The notes under the pieces are model-generated. The model saw only the letters and a list, made by a program, of their open reading frames with translations, did no database searches and was not told the DNA's origin. A stretch of DNA of 64,000 nt, taken from NCBI GenBank assembly GCA_024277255.1, contig JAJRVQ010000138.1, positions 1 through 64,000 of the forward strand, written 5' to 3'. This stretch comes from Acidobacteriota bacterium. Lineage in GTDB: Bacteria > Acidobacteriota > Thermoanaerobaculia > Multivoradales > SZUA-115. This document shows positions 7,809 to 17,768 of this stretch, one piece after another (the stretch's first letter is position 1; each line of letters opens with the position of its first letter). The position numbers were made by a program, and so were the translations under genes.

Positions 7809-9954
7809 CGAGATTCGGCGGTGGTTCGACATCGAAGGCTTCGAGGAAAGTCGGCATCAGATCACCCATGTAGGGCTTTTCGGGATTCAGCGCCCGGTTG
7901 CTGAACAAAACACCCTTGACCAGTTCCGGGTAGACCCCGCAGTGGTCACCGCTCCAGATGCGATCGTTGACCTCGACCACCGCGGCTCCGATACCGCCCA
8001 GGGTGTCCTGCCAGCCAGTGCGATAGCCGTCGATCGTGGTGGCGAAGAGGTCCGGTGTGTAGAGCGGATCGTAGACGCCGTAGGCCTCGTCGCGAGTGAA
8101 AACGTAGCGCACCGGCTGCTTCTCGGTGAGCGGATCGACGTAGGACTCCAGCCCCTCTTTGATCTCCGCCACCAACTGCTCATACTCGGCGCCCGGCTGG
8201 ACGATCCCCTGGCCCTCGCGGCCGGCCAGGTTGATGTAGATGTTGCCGAAGCCGAGGGCGTAGGCGCGCGTCTGGCTCCAGTCGACATTGACGAAGAAGT
8301 CGCCCTTCTCGAACAGATCTTCGAGGTTGTAGCGATCCGGCGCCTCGCCTTGCAGCTTGATGTAGCCATTCTTGGCCAACCATGTATTGAAGTTGACGGC
8401 GTAGCGGAAGGAGCTGAAACCGTGGTCGGAGGCGATGAACAGCGTCGCCCCTTCCGGCATGCGCTCCATCACACCACCGACGATCTGGTCCATCCGCTGG
8501 TAGGTCTCGAGGATGGCTCCGCCCCAACGCTCGCCGCCTTCCGGTTGATACATCGGATGGTCGGGATCGAAGTGGCGGAACATGATGTGCTGTACGCGGT
8601 CGGTGAACTCGAAGTAGTGCACCAACATGTCCCAGTCCCCACCCTCGTCAAGGATGCCGAAGAGCAGCCGTTCGTACTCCGCGGCGGTGCGCATCGCATC
8701 TTCCATGAAGACAGTTTCGTCGATGGCGCCGTCGCTGGCCGAGTTGGTGTCGACCGCCCAGCCGACGGTCTTGAACATGCCGTGGGCGTCGGCCAACTCT
8801 CCGGCCAGTTCGCGCGGCGAGCTGATATCCAAGATCGGCGGCAACTTCTTGGGATCGAACTGGATCGGCGAGAGGTACAAGCGCACCTCCGGCTCCAGGC
8901 TGATCAAGCGAAAGCGGCCCATACCGTGCAGCTTGAGCAACGAGTTATAGGAGAAGGTGAAGCTCACCCAGTCGCTCCACTCACCGGGACGCATCTGGAG
9001 CTGGTTGCCTGAAACCTCGATATCGAGGTGGGAGGCGTCGTCGGCGACGGTGAGGGTCATAGGAAGAATCAGGTACTCGGTCTGGCCCGACTCCGGGTTG
9101 GGGAAGAGTTCGTTGGGCGGCCCCTCCACTTCGGTGGGGATGACGCCGCGGTTGTCGACCAACTCGACGACCTCGATCGAAAAATCGCCTTTCGCCGCAG
9201 GGGTGAAGAACAGCTCTGAGGTGAAGTAGTAGGGCTTGAGCAGCCGGGTGGAGAGATCCGGCGTCGGCAAGCCGGAGACCATCTCACCATGCTCAAACGG
9301 TCCCGGTGGGAAGGTCACCGGAACCCGGATCACTTTTACCTTCTTGCCGGCCTGCCCCAGGATCTCCCAGAAGGTGTCGCCCTGACGGCGATTCTTGACC
9401 GTGGGCACCTCCTTGGGCAGCAAGCGCGAGGCGGCCAGATCGACGCCGACTCCGGCGGCGATCCCCAGCACCAGCGCGGTGACCATGGCCGGTTTGAGGC
9501 CGACGCGGAAAAGCTTGAACAGAATCAAGAAGAGGACCGCCAAGCCCAATCCCACCAGAATGCCAAGAATCCACGGCGTGCGTTCCCCCCACAGGAAGGG
9601 CTTCTTGCCGGTCTCGACGATCCCCAGGGTCGGGATGTAAGTCTCCGGGTCGCGCTTCAGGAAATCGATCACCGTGTGGCGCCCAGGGTTCAGACCGGTG
9701 GCGAACGTCGACCAGGAGACCGGGGTCTGCGACGGGTTGGTCGGCAGCAGCGGCGAGAAGGTGCCCTGGTCGCGCAGGCGGGCCAAGTTGGGCAGGTGGC
9801 CTTCGTCCATCCACTTCTCGGTCAGTTCGGCATCGACGCCGTCAAAGCCGAGCACGATGACTTGGGGACTCTTCCCCCCACCGTCCGCCGCATGGACGGC
9901 CGGGACAGCGACGCATAGAAGGCACAGGCAGAATAAGGCAAAGGTATTTTTCAT
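7786..9954 (-). CDS. Alkaline-phosphatase-superfamily protein with membrane insertion
   Basis: Starting at ATG 9954, this 722-residue protein has a signal peptide (MKNTFALFCLCLLCVAVP) and a type I phosphodiesterase/nucleotide pyrophosphatase fold. Visible sites are VIVLGFDGVD (metal), a nucleophile region NPSQTPVSWSTFATG, IASDHGFSS and GDHCGVYP (metal ligands). Unusually, two hydrophobic helices (about 128-148 and 155-173) are inserted between the nucleophile half and the rest of the catalytic domain. The substrate is unknown. It heads the EnvC/S41/YibQ gene string and overlaps its neighbour, so it is probably cotranscribed. Confidence 0.8.
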   Translation of the reverse strand: MKNTFALFCLCLLCVAVPAVHAADGGGKSPQVIVLGFDGVDAELTEKWMDEGHLPNLARLRDQGTFSPLLPTNPSQTPVSWSTFATGLNPGRHTVIDFLKRDPETYIPTLGIVETGKKPFLWGERTPWILGILVGLGLAVLFLILFKLFRVGLKPAMVTALVLGIAAGVGVDLAASRLLPKEVPTVKNRRQGDTFWEILGQAGKKVKVIRVPVTFPPGPFEHGEMVSGLPTPDLSTRLLKPYYFTSELFFTPAAKGDFSIEVVELVDNRGVIPTEVEGPPNELFPNPESGQTEYLILPMTLTVADDASHLDIEVSGNQLQMRPGEWSDWVSFTFSYNSLLKLHGMGRFRLISLEPEVRLYLSPIQFDPKKLPPILDISSPRELAGELADAHGMFKTVGWAVDTNSASDGAIDETVFMEDAMRTAAEYERLLFGILDEGGDWDMLVHYFEFTDRVQHIMFRHFDPDHPMYQPEGGERWGGAILETYQRMDQIVGGVMERMPEGATLFIASDHGFSSFRYAVNFNTWLAKNGYIKLQGEAPDRYNLEDLFEKGDFFVNVDWSQTRAYALGFGNIYINLAGREGQGIVQPGAEYEQLVAEIKEGLESYVDPLTEKQPVRYVFTRDEAYGVYDPLYTPDLFATTIDGYRTGWQDTLGGIGAAVVEVNDRIWSGDHCGVYPELVKGVLFSNRALNPEKPYMGDLMPTFLEAFDVEPPPNLDGKSLWR

Positions 9955-10456
9955 CAAGGTATCCGAAGACACGCACAGCCGGATCCGGGGCCCCGGGCGC
10001 GGAGGGTTGTTACTGGGAAGGATGCGGCGCTCCCCCAACGGAGCCGCGTCGGAGATCCTAGCAGGCTTCTCGGTACCGAGGGAGGGGCGAGGTGTGGGGG
10101 AGGCCTCGCCTCTCACTTCGCTCGCAGAAACCTAGCCGCTAAGCGTAGCGTGCCGACAAGCACCTCGATTCCGTGTAAGAGCGCAGCACGCTGCGCCCGA
10201 GCCCACCAAACTCACACGCCCAACGCAGCGCGTGAGCCCCTGGGGCGAACCCGGCCGCGAGGCCGGTCTGCTCGGGGTGAATCGCGAAAGACCACGCTTT
10301 TTCGCGAGAGGGGTTTCGCAGAGAAACCCCCAAGAACAAAGCCCCCCCCTGAGTACACGCGACCCGACCGCAAAGAAAGGTCTCGTACACCAGGGGGGGG
10401 TGGAAGCGACTGCTCAAGGGGAGTAGAGCAGCCACATTCTTCGGACGGTTGACGAT
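9955..10456. other. 502-bp gene-free stretch between two minus-strand genes
   Basis: No protein gene is supported; the short overlapping frames lack ribosome binding sites and family features. The left part would carry the promoter of the phosphodiesterase-like gene. The right part, 10251-10400, holds four successive inverted repeats described separately. No canonical hairpin-plus-T-run terminator was found for the giant gene ending at 10457. Confidence 0.5.
10251..10400. other. Cluster of four inverted repeats, possible structured RNA or repeat element
   Basis: Four hairpin-capable elements follow each other. CCGGCC-GCGA-GGCCGG (10251-10266) has a GNRA-type tetraloop. TCGCGAAA and TTTCGCGA pair across 10282-10307. 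GGGGTTTC and GAAACCCC enclose a 5-base loop (10310-10330). An 8C/8G stem extended by TG/CA pairs joins 10342-10351 with 10391-10400 across a 39-base loop. Such packing is more than a simple terminator needs and none is followed by a clear T-run. It could be a structured RNA, a dispersed REP-like element or an mRNA-end structure. The strand is unknown. Confidence 0.45.
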
Positions 10457-13400
10457 CTACGGGTAGCGCCTCCTCATTCGTAGTACCGCGGTGAAACCGA
10501 GAATCAGTGCCAGGAAGAGGAGACCCCACTCGGAGAGGGTCGGGATCTCGACCGCCGACAGCGGCAGGTTGAAGACGGTCGGATCACCGTTGTCTCCCGG
10601 GTCGCCGTTGCCGTCGGGGTCGGGGTCGCCACCGTCTTGGGAGACATCCGTCACGATCGCGCCGGTCGGGCTGGTCGCCGAGGCGGTCGACGAACAGACG
10701 TACGGGCCACCGAAGCCATCCGGAGTGAGGATCACGGTGAGGGTCACCACGGCTACCTCGCCCGCCTCCAGCATGTCCGTCCCAGCCAAGAGATTCGTGT
10801 CCGTGTCTCCGTCGAAGGCCGGATTGGGGGTCACGCCGACCGCCGTCACCGAGTCCACCACAAAGCCACCGGCGTCGGCGAAGGCGGTCGCCAGGTCGGT
10901 CACCGTCTGCACATTGGAGAGCTTGACGTTGCCCGAGTTGGTCACCAGCATCTCGAAGACCAGTTGGAAGTCGCCACCGCCGAGGTTGTCGACCGAGAGC
11001 AACTGCTTGGCCAGGCCGATCATCGGATCCTCGGGCCCGATCCCCACGGAGTGGTCCTCGATCTCGCCGTCCGGCGCCAAGCCGGTCGGGCTCAGCCCTG
11101 GCTGCGAGCTGATACGGAACCTCGCACAGGTGGTGCTGCGCACCGCCGTGGGCGGCGCCGCCACCGAGAGCACCGTGGTACTCCCACCGGCGAGGTCCAG
11201 ATCGGCGGCGATCTGCTCGCCGGGGTCGTTCCAGTCGCCGTCGGCGTTGAAGTCGATCCAGGCGTTGAGCAGGCCGCCAGTCGCTCCGGCCGCCACGCTG
11301 ATGTCCACCGGCGCTCCGCCTTGCACCATCACACCGGCGAAGGTCACGCCATCTTCATCGTCCGGCGTGCCGTTGAGGTCATCCCCCATGTGGTTGGCGT
11401 TGGGCTGGCCGTCCGCCTCGGTGTCGATCTGCGTTCCCAGGGTGGGATTGCCGTTGGCCAGGACCACGTGACGGGCGCCGTCGTCAGCCAGGAGGGTCGG
11501 ATAGCCGGCCGGAGCGTCGCCGTAGTCGAGCCCCTTGAGCAGGAAGGTGTAGTCCTCGACCTCACCGTCGATCACCGGACCGCTCCCCCCGTCGTTGGGC
11601 GGCAGGCCGCCCACTGAACTCAAGCGGAAGCGGGCGACGCTGGCGCCCGGAACCACGTCGCAGGGGATGTCGAAGGGTAGTGAGTTGACCCCCGCCACCA
11701 ACGGCGCGCTGGTGCCGGCGAAGAGATGCTCCGCCGGGTGATCGAAGAGACCGTTGCGGTTGAAGTCGATCCAGGCGTCCAACAGGGCGAGGCCGACACC
11801 GGCAGTGTTGACCAACTCGACGCTCACCGTGGTGGCCGCGCAGGCGTGGGCCATCGGCATGCCGCCGGCGAAGCCGACACCGTCCTCGTCGTCACCGTCG
11901 GCGTCGGTATCGTCGCCGTCGGCCCCGATGGTCGGCTGGCCGTCGGGCTCGGTGTCGTTGGCCGCTCCCAACTGGAAGCCGGGGACGATGGTGTGGCTCG
12001 GGCCGCCCTGCACCAAGGTGGTGGCGTAGCTGCCCACGGCGTCGCCGTAGTCGACGCCCTTGATCTGGATTGCATAGTCCTCCACCTCACCATCGGCCGT
12101 GATCCCGTCGGGTGCCAGGTTGCCGGCGGAGCTGAGCCGGAAGCGAGCGAAGCTCACCAGCTGGGGCACGGCATCGCACGGCACGCTGTAGGTCAGCGTG
12201 TTGCCACCGAGCACCAGCGCCTGGCTGATTCCGCCGAAGAGGTGCTCGGCGGGGTGATCGAAGAGACCGTTGCCGTCGAAGTCGATCCAAGCGTCGAACA
12301 GCGAGGTCGCGAGGCCCGCCGTGTTGTTGAGCGTCACATCGAGGGTGTTGCCCGCGGTGCAGGCTCCGGCCATCGCCATGCCGCCACCGATCACCACGCC
12401 GTCCTCGTCGTCGCCGTCGGCGTCCAGGTCGTCCCCGTCCGCCAGCGCCGTCGGTTGACCGTCGGGCTCGGTGTCGTTGGCGGCACCCAGGCTGTAACCC
12501 GGGATGATGGTGTGCATCGCACCGCCGGCGGCCATGGTCGTCGCATAGCTATCCGGCGCATCCCCCAGATCGATGCCCTTGACCTCGAAGGCGTAGTCCT
12601 CGACCTCACCGTCGGCAGCGGGGCCGCCCGCCGCGTCGGTCGGCATCAGACCGCCGGCCGAACTCAAGCGGAAACGGGCCGCGCCGGCGTTGGGCACCAC
12701 GTCGCACGGTACGTCGAAGGTCATGTTGTTGGCACCCACCGCCAACGGCGCACTGGTACCGGCGAAGAGATGCTCGGCCGGGTGATCGAAGGCTCCGTCG
12801 CCGTTGAAGTCGATCCAGCCGTCGAGCGAAGCAGTACCCACCCCGGCGGTGTCATCGAGGGTGACGACCAGCGGGTTGCCGGTCGAACAGGCAGCCGCCA
12901 TCGGCCCGGCGACCCCAAAGTCGACGCCGTCCTCGTCGTCGCCGTCGGCGTCGGTATCGTCGCCGTCGGCCCCCGCAGTCGGTTGGCCGTCGGGCTCGGT
13001 GTCGTTGGCGCTACCGAGTTGATAGCCCATCACGATGACGTGGGCCGGGCCGCTCGCCGCCATCGAGGTGCCGAAGGTGTCCGGGGCATCGCCCCAATCC
13101 ACACCCTTGACCAGGAAGGCGTAGTCTTCCACCTCACCGTCGGCGCTGCCGCCGGTCGGGGTCAGCCCGCCGGTGGAACTCAGCCGGAAGCGCGCGTAGC
13201 TGGCACTGGGCGCCACGTCGCACGGAACGGTGTAGTTCAACGTGCTCGTTCCCGCCGGGATCTGCATGCTGGCGCCGGCGAAGATGTGCTCGGCCGGATG
13301 ATCGAAGGTGCCGTCACCGTTGTAGTCGATCCAGCCGTCGACAAAGGCGGTGGCGAAACCGGCGGTGTTGACCAGGGTCACGTCGACGCTGGCCGACTCA

Positions 13401-16400
13401 CAGGCGGCGGCCATCGCCATGCCACCGGGGAAGGCGATTCCGTCTTCGTCGTCACCCTCGGGGTCGGTGTCGTCACCGTCCGCGTTCGGGCTTGGCTGAC
13501 CGTCCGACTCGGTGTCGTTGGCCGCACCCAACTGGAAGCCGGGCACGATGGTGTGGGTGGCACCGGTGGCGGCGATGGTCGTGCCGTAGCTGTCCGGCGC
13601 GTCGCCAAAATCGACACCCTTGACCTGGAAGAGGTAGTCCTCCACCTCACCGTCGGCGGCCGTGCCGCCGGGCAAGGTTCCGCCGACCGAACTCAACCGG
13701 AAGCGGGCATAGCTGGTCGCCTGCGGTTGCGCGGCACACGGCACCATGTAGCTGAGTGTGTTGGCGCCCGGGTTGAGCTGCATGCTGGCGCCACCGAACA
13801 AGTGTTCGGCCGGGTGGTCGAAACTGCCGTTGCCGTCAAAATCGATCCACGCATCGACGAAGCCTTGTGCCATCCCCGCCGTGTTGGTCAAGGTGACGGT
13901 GACATCGGTCGTCTCACAGGCACCGGCCATCGCCATGCCGCCGGGAAAGGCTACGCCGTCCTCGTCGTCGCCGCCGGCGTCGCTGTCATCGCCATCCGCC
14001 GCCGGGGTCGGTTGACCGTCCGGCTCATGGTCGTTGGCACTGCCCAGCTGGAAGCCGGGAATGATGGTGTGCGAGGCACCGCCCGCCGCCATGGTGGTCA
14101 AGTAGCTGTCCGGGGCGTCGCCCAGGTCGATACCTTTGACTTGGAAGGGGTAGTCCTCGACCTCACCCTCGGTCGCGGCACCGGTGGCGCCCAAGCCGCC
14201 GGCCGCGCTCAGCCGGAAGCGGGCGTAGGAGTCCGCCGGCACCACATCGCAGGGCACGGTGTAGGTCAGAGTGTTGTTGCCCGCCGCCAGAGCCGTGCTC
14301 GTACCACCGAAGAGGTGCTCGGCCGGATGGTCGAAGGTACCGTCGTTGTTGAAGTCGATCCAGCCGTCGAGGAAGGCGCCGGCGACGCCGGCACCGTTGG
14401 TCAGAGTCACATCGACCGAGGTGGTCGCACAAGCGGCGGCCATCGCCATGCCGCCGGGGAAGGCGACACCGTCTTCGTCGTCCGGGGTGCCGGCGAGATC
14501 ATCGCCGTCCGCGCCCGCCGAGGGCGCGCCGTCGGTCTCCGCATCGATTGCGCCACCTAGCGAGTACCCGGCGATCACGCCGTGGGAGGCGGCGCCGGCA
14601 CCGGCGGTGCCGTAGCTCGCCGGCGCATCGCCGAAGTCCGCCTTGAGGGCGAAGACATAGTCCTCCACCTCGCCGGCCGTCGCAGTGCCTCCGGGGAGGA
14701 GTTCCTCGCCGGAACTCAACCGGAAGCGGGCATAGCTAGCGCCGGCGACCGCGCTACAAGGAACCATGTAGTTCAGGCTGTTGACGCCGGTGCTCAGTGC
14801 CACCGCCGTGCCGCCGAAGAGGTGCTCCGCCGGATCATCGAAGACTCCGTTGCGGTTGAAGTCGATCCACGCATCGAGCTGTGGACTGGCCGTGCCGGCG
14901 GTATTGGTCAGCTCGACGCTCACCGAGCTCTGCTCACAGGCGGCCGCCATCGCCGTGCCGCCGGCGAAGGTGACGCCGTCTTCGTCGTCGCTACCGGCCG
15001 TGTCGTCGCCGTCCGCTCCCGGTCCGGGCTGGCCGTCCCCTTCGCTGTCCACCGCCGGTCCGAGGGAGAAACCGTCGACGATGTCGTGCGCCGGGCCGCC
15101 CGCCATGGAGGTGGTGGCGTAGCTATCCGGGGCATCGCCCCAGTCTTGGGTGATGTTGACGAAGCCGAAGTCGTAGCTGTGGTCGTTCTCGCCGCTGCCA
15201 CCGGTGGTGAAGGCGACGGTGACCACACCGGCGCCAACATCGACACCGTCCGAATCGCGCAGATCCGCGGCGGCGTCCGCACCGCCGTTGTTGGCCGGCG
15301 ACGGCTTGGCTGTGCCGCACGCCATGGCCAGCGCCGCGCCGTTGGCAACGGTGTCGATCGACACCGTGCAGGCGGTACCGCGCGGGATGCGGGAGCCGTG
15401 GGCTACCAGATAGTCGGCATCGGTGAACAGATAGCTGCCGTCGGCGGCGGTGGTCGCGGTCAGCGTCTCGGCGCCGCAGGTCAGGACCACGGAAATCCCG
15501 CCGACTCCGTTCTCACCCGCATCCTGAACCCCGTTGCCGCTGCCGTCACACCAGACGCGGTTGCCGATCTCCAACGGCGGTGGCGGACAGAGGATCTCGA
15601 GATCTCCCAGGCCGGCCGCCTTGCCGATCCCGGTCTCGCCGCCGCCCGTCTGACCGGTGAACACCTGGTAGCGCCGGATACTTCCGGCGGGAATCGCGCC
15701 GCCATCGGCCAATGTCGTCGAGATGGCTCCGTTGGCGTTGCTCAACCAGCCGATGCCGCCCGACCAGGTCTGAATCGGATCGGCCATCGTGGTGACGACT
15801 TCACCGGAACCGAAAAGGTGGGCTACCGCACCCCAGCTCGACTCGGGATGGATATCAAAGCCGAAGCCGATCGGCGCCTGCTCACCGGGGTAGAACTCTC
15901 CACCGCCCGGCCCCTCGCCGTTGGCGAGGTTACTCGGACACTGCGGGGTCCCTTCCAAGAAGAAGGCTTGCGTACCTCCACTGATCACATTGCACACGCG
16001 AACCAGGTCGCCGCCGGTCGCCCCGGAGTAGAGCGGCGAGCCCGCCGTATTGTTGACCGTGTCGTAGTTGCGATACCCGGACTGCATCCCGAAGCGATCG
16101 AGAAAGCCGAGAATCAGCGAGCCGTCCACATCGAGTGTGATGTCGGCCAAGATCGGCTGTGGAGCCGAATAGAGGGTCGGTCCCACCGGACCGTCCGGCG
16201 GGCTGGGCAAGGAGGGATCCCAGACGCTGCGCCACGGCTGCCACTCACCGGGAGTGAAAGCGCCGGGGCCGATCAGCCCTTCGAGATCTACCGCCCGCCC
16301 CTTGGTGTAAGCCAAGGCGAGTGAGTAAATCTCGGTGAAGTTGCCCACGGCGCCACTCGGATCGTGGGTGTAGACGTAGGCGAAGAGATCGGCCGCGGTA

Positions 16401-17503
16401 CCCCCGTTTTCGGCGGTACAGACGCCACCGACGTAGATCAACCCATCGTGAGCGCCGAGTCCCCAAGGGCGAAACTCGCCGTTGGTACAACCGGCGGCCG
16501 GAGCCGGGATGTTGTGCACCACGATCTCCGCAGCGGTCGGAGCGGCAGCCGGAATGCCGATCGGCATCTCCAGCAAGGTCTTGTTGGTGAGGTTGACCAC
16601 CCACAGTGTCTGATCGTCCTCCGACAGCTCGATGTCCCCAAACGAACTCTTGCCGATGGCGTCGAAGGCGGCGGCATCGCTGCTCGGTGTGGCCACGTTA
16701 TTGAGTGGCGGCACGCTACTGGTGTGGGGATCGACGCCGGCCGGCATACCCGGCAGCAGCGCATTGAGATCCAAAAACAGCGCCGGAGGGGTGGCGGCCA
16801 CGGTGTCGAAACTGTAGATCGCACCCGGCCCCGCCGCCGCGAAACCGGTGTGACGGCGTACCGCCGCCGCCGCGAGCAGGATCCCCGACTCCCGCTGGTA
16901 GGCCAGCCCCCAGGTCGTTCCGATCTGCGAAGCAACTGCCAAAGGAACCGGGTTGCTCGGTTGATTTCGGTCCGTGCCGGCGGATGCCGGCTGGCCGTAG
17001 CCGTTGTACGGCAAAGTGACCAGCGCGTCGATCCCCGCGCCGTCGCCTGCGATCTGATCTCCGCTCACCCAGCACGGCGTGGCGAGGAGCGGATCCTGAT
17101 TGCAATACTGCGCCGGGTTCTGTAGCGCCAGGTCGACACCCGAGTCGCCACTCTGACGAAAGGTGACCCTGCTGCGCGAACCCGCCCCGATGGCGCCGGA
17201 TTGCAGGAATCCCGGAACATTGGTGAACTCGATGCGCAAAGCCGTTCCCGCTCCCACGCTCACCGCCAGAGAATAGGTTCCATCCAGAAGCGAAGCGGTA
17301 CTCCCCACCGAGGCTCCGGAAGAGTCATAGGCGGTCACCGAAATGCCGCCGACCCCCGGTTCCAGCCCACCGCGCGTACCACTGGCGTCATAGTCACGAA
17401 AGACCGTGCCGGTGATCGTCTGAGCGCTCGCGGTTGCGGTGAAAAGTACTCCAAGAAGCAGACAGGACCCAAAACAGTAGCGGTGAGTAAAACCGAACAT
17501 CAA
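10457..17503 (-). CDS. Giant secreted protein with SdrD-B-like and eight GEVED repeats, IPTL-CTERM
   Basis: The 2348-residue protein has an N-terminal signal peptide ending near TATASA. An SdrD-B-like domain follows (TGTVFRDYDASG), then a region of about 500 residues resembling a beta-propeller, then a second SdrD-B-like domain (about 645-780, IGNRVWCDGSGNG). Eight GEVED-type repeats of about 170 residues begin near 788, each with GDAP, an Asp-rich DGDD..DDEDGV segment, WIDFN and GEVEDY. A DUF11-like domain precedes the end, IPTLSEWG plus a hydrophobic helix plus RMRRRYP, which is an IPTL-CTERM sorting tail. The Asp clusters probably bind calcium. It is most likely a surface-anchored or processed adhesin-like protein. 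It stands alone between large intergenic gaps. Confidence 0.9.
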   Translation of the reverse strand: MMFGFTHRYCFGSCLLLGVLFTATASAQTITGTVFRDYDASGTRGGLEPGVGGISVTAYDSSGASVGSTASLLDGTYSLAVSVGAGTALRIEFTNVPGFLQSGAIGAGSRSRVTFRQSGDSGVDLALQNPAQYCNQDPLLATPCWVSGDQIAGDGAGIDALVTLPYNGYGQPASAGTDRNQPSNPVPLAVASQIGTTWGLAYQRESGILLAAAAVRRHTGFAAAGPGAIYSFDTVAATPPALFLDLNALLPGMPAGVDPHTSSVPPLNNVATPSSDAAAFDAIGKSSFGDIELSEDDQTLWVVNLTNKTLLEMPIGIPAAAPTAAEIVVHNIPAPAAGCTNGEFRPWGLGAHDGLIYVGGVCTAENGGTAADLFAYVYTHDPSGAVGNFTEIYSLALAYTKGRAVDLEGLIGPGAFTPGEWQPWRSVWDPSLPSPPDGPVGPTLYSAPQPILADITLDVDGSLILGFLDRFGMQSGYRNYDTVNNTAGSPLYSGATGGDLVRVCNVISGGTQAFFLEGTPQCPSNLANGEGPGGGEFYPGEQAPIGFGFDIHPESSWGAVAHLFGSGEVVTTMADPIQTWSGGIGWLSNANGAISTTLADGGAIPAGSIRRYQVFTGQTGGGETGIGKAAGLGDLEILCPPPPLEIGNRVWCDGSGNGVQDAGENGVGGISVVLTCGAETLTATTAADGSYLFTDADYLVAHGSRIPRGTACTVSIDTVANGAALAMACGTAKPSPANNGGADAAADLRDSDGVDVGAGVVTVAFTTGGSGENDHSYDFGFVNITQDWGDAPDSYATTSMAGGPAHDIVDGFSLGPAVDSEGDGQPGPGADGDDTAGSDDEDGVTFAGGTAMAAACEQSSVSVELTNTAGTASPQLDAWIDFNRNGVFDDPAEHLFGGTAVALSTGVNSLNYMVPCSAVAGASYARFRLSSGEELLPGGTATAGEVEDYVFALKADFGDAPASYGTAGAGAASHGVIAGYSLGGAIDAETDGAPSAGADGDDLAGTPDDEDGVAFPGGMAMAAACATTSVDVTLTNGAGVAGAFLDGWIDFNNDGTFDHPAEHLFGGTSTALAAGNNTLTYTVPCDVVPADSYARFRLSAAGGLGATGAATEGEVEDYPFQVKGIDLGDAPDSYLTTMAAGGASHTIIPGFQLGSANDHEPDGQPTPAADGDDSDAGGDDEDGVAFPGGMAMAGACETTDVTVTLTNTAGMAQGFVDAWIDFDGNGSFDHPAEHLFGGASMQLNPGANTLSYMVPCAAQPQATSYARFRLSSVGGTLPGGTAADGEVEDYLFQVKGVDFGDAPDSYGTTIAATGATHTIVPGFQLGAANDTESDGQPSPNADGDDTDPEGDDEDGIAFPGGMAMAAACESASVDVTLVNTAGFATAFVDGWIDYNGDGTFDHPAEHIFAGASMQIPAGTSTLNYTVPCDVAPSASYARFRLSSTGGLTPTGGSADGEVEDYAFLVKGVDWGDAPDTFGTSMAASGPAHVIVMGYQLGSANDTEPDGQPTAGADGDDTDADGDDEDGVDFGVAGPMAAACSTGNPLVVTLDDTAGVGTASLDGWIDFNGDGAFDHPAEHLFAGTSAPLAVGANNMTFDVPCDVVPNAGAARFRLSSAGGLMPTDAAGGPAADGEVEDYAFEVKGIDLGDAPDSYATTMAAGGAMHTIIPGYSLGAANDTEPDGQPTALADGDDLDADGDDEDGVVIGGGMAMAGACTAGNTLDVTLNNTAGLATSLFDAWIDFDGNGLFDHPAEHLFGGISQALVLGGNTLTYSVPCDAVPQLVSFARFRLSSAGNLAPDGITADGEVEDYAIQIKGVDYGDAVGSYATTLVQGGPSHTIVPGFQLGAANDTEPDGQPTIGADGDDTDADGDDEDGVGFAGGMPMAHACAATTVSVELVNTAGVGLALLDAWIDFNRNGLFDHPAEHLFAGTSAPLVAGVNSLPFDIPCDVVPGASVARFRLSSVGGLPPNDGGSGPVIDGEVEDYTFLLKGLDYGDAPAGYPTLLADDGARHVVLANGNPTLGTQIDTEADGQPNANHMGDDLNGTPDDEDGVTFAGVMVQGGAPVDISVAAGATGGLLNAWIDFNADGDWNDPGEQIAADLDLAGGSTTVLSVAAPPTAVRSTTCARFRISSQPGLSPTGLAPDGEIEDHSVGIGPEDPMIGLAKQLLSVDNLGGGDFQLVFEMLVTNSGNVKLSNVQTVTDLATAFADAGGFVVDSVTAVGVTPNPAFDGDTDTNLLAGTDMLEAGEVAVVTLTVILTPDGFGGPYVCSSTASATSPTGAIVTDVSQDGGDPDPDGNGDPGDNGDPTVFNLPLSAVEIPTLSEWGLLFLALILGFTAVLRMRRRYP
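11040..15142 (-). repeat. Eight tandem ~515-bp coding repeats (GEVED units)
   Basis: Within the giant gene, eight units start near 15142, 14635, 14130, 13610, 13098, 12574, 12053 and 11525, each beginning with a GDAP-type motif. Units 3 to 7 are the most alike, including long shared stretches around the WIDF..HPAEHLF..G segment. The outer units 1, 2 and 8 have diverged more. Such an array can change copy number by recombination. Confidence 0.85.
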
Positions 17504-17768
17504 AGTATCCCTCCTGAGATCTGTGTTCCGACTGTTTCCCGCCGAGGCACAGCCGTACGCATCTACAAATTGCGGTCAAGTGCGCATCAGGCTAGAACCC
17601 GCAAACCGGCCAACGCTGTCAGCAGCGCCCACCTCGCGAAGTCGTCACCTTCGCCAACCGTCGAACGCGTTTGTCCTACAGGCTGTGGGTCTCGGGCCTA
17701 CCTAGCCCCCTACCCGGCCCGGTGAGCGCCGGCAACTGCGCGAAGGCAACGCCGGAGTTCAGATCAGC
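17504..17768. other. Intergenic region upstream of the giant gene
   Basis: These 265 bp separate the start of the giant surface-protein gene from the stop of the next minus-strand gene. The region must contain the giant gene's promoter, but I cannot assign -35/-10 boxes with confidence. A purine-rich AGGAGG-like sequence (complement of cctcct near 17511) lies about 8 bases before the ATG at 17503. Confidence 0.4.

Noticed and set aside
10139-10529. Short frames across the hairpin cluster
   Set aside because: Several overlapping frames on both strands, none with a start signal; composition reflects the inverted repeats.
11726-14560. 944-codon plus-strand open frame antisense to the giant gene
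   Set aside because: It mirrors the GEVED repeats codon for codon; the openness comes from repeated GC-rich coding on the other strand, and the product has no family features.
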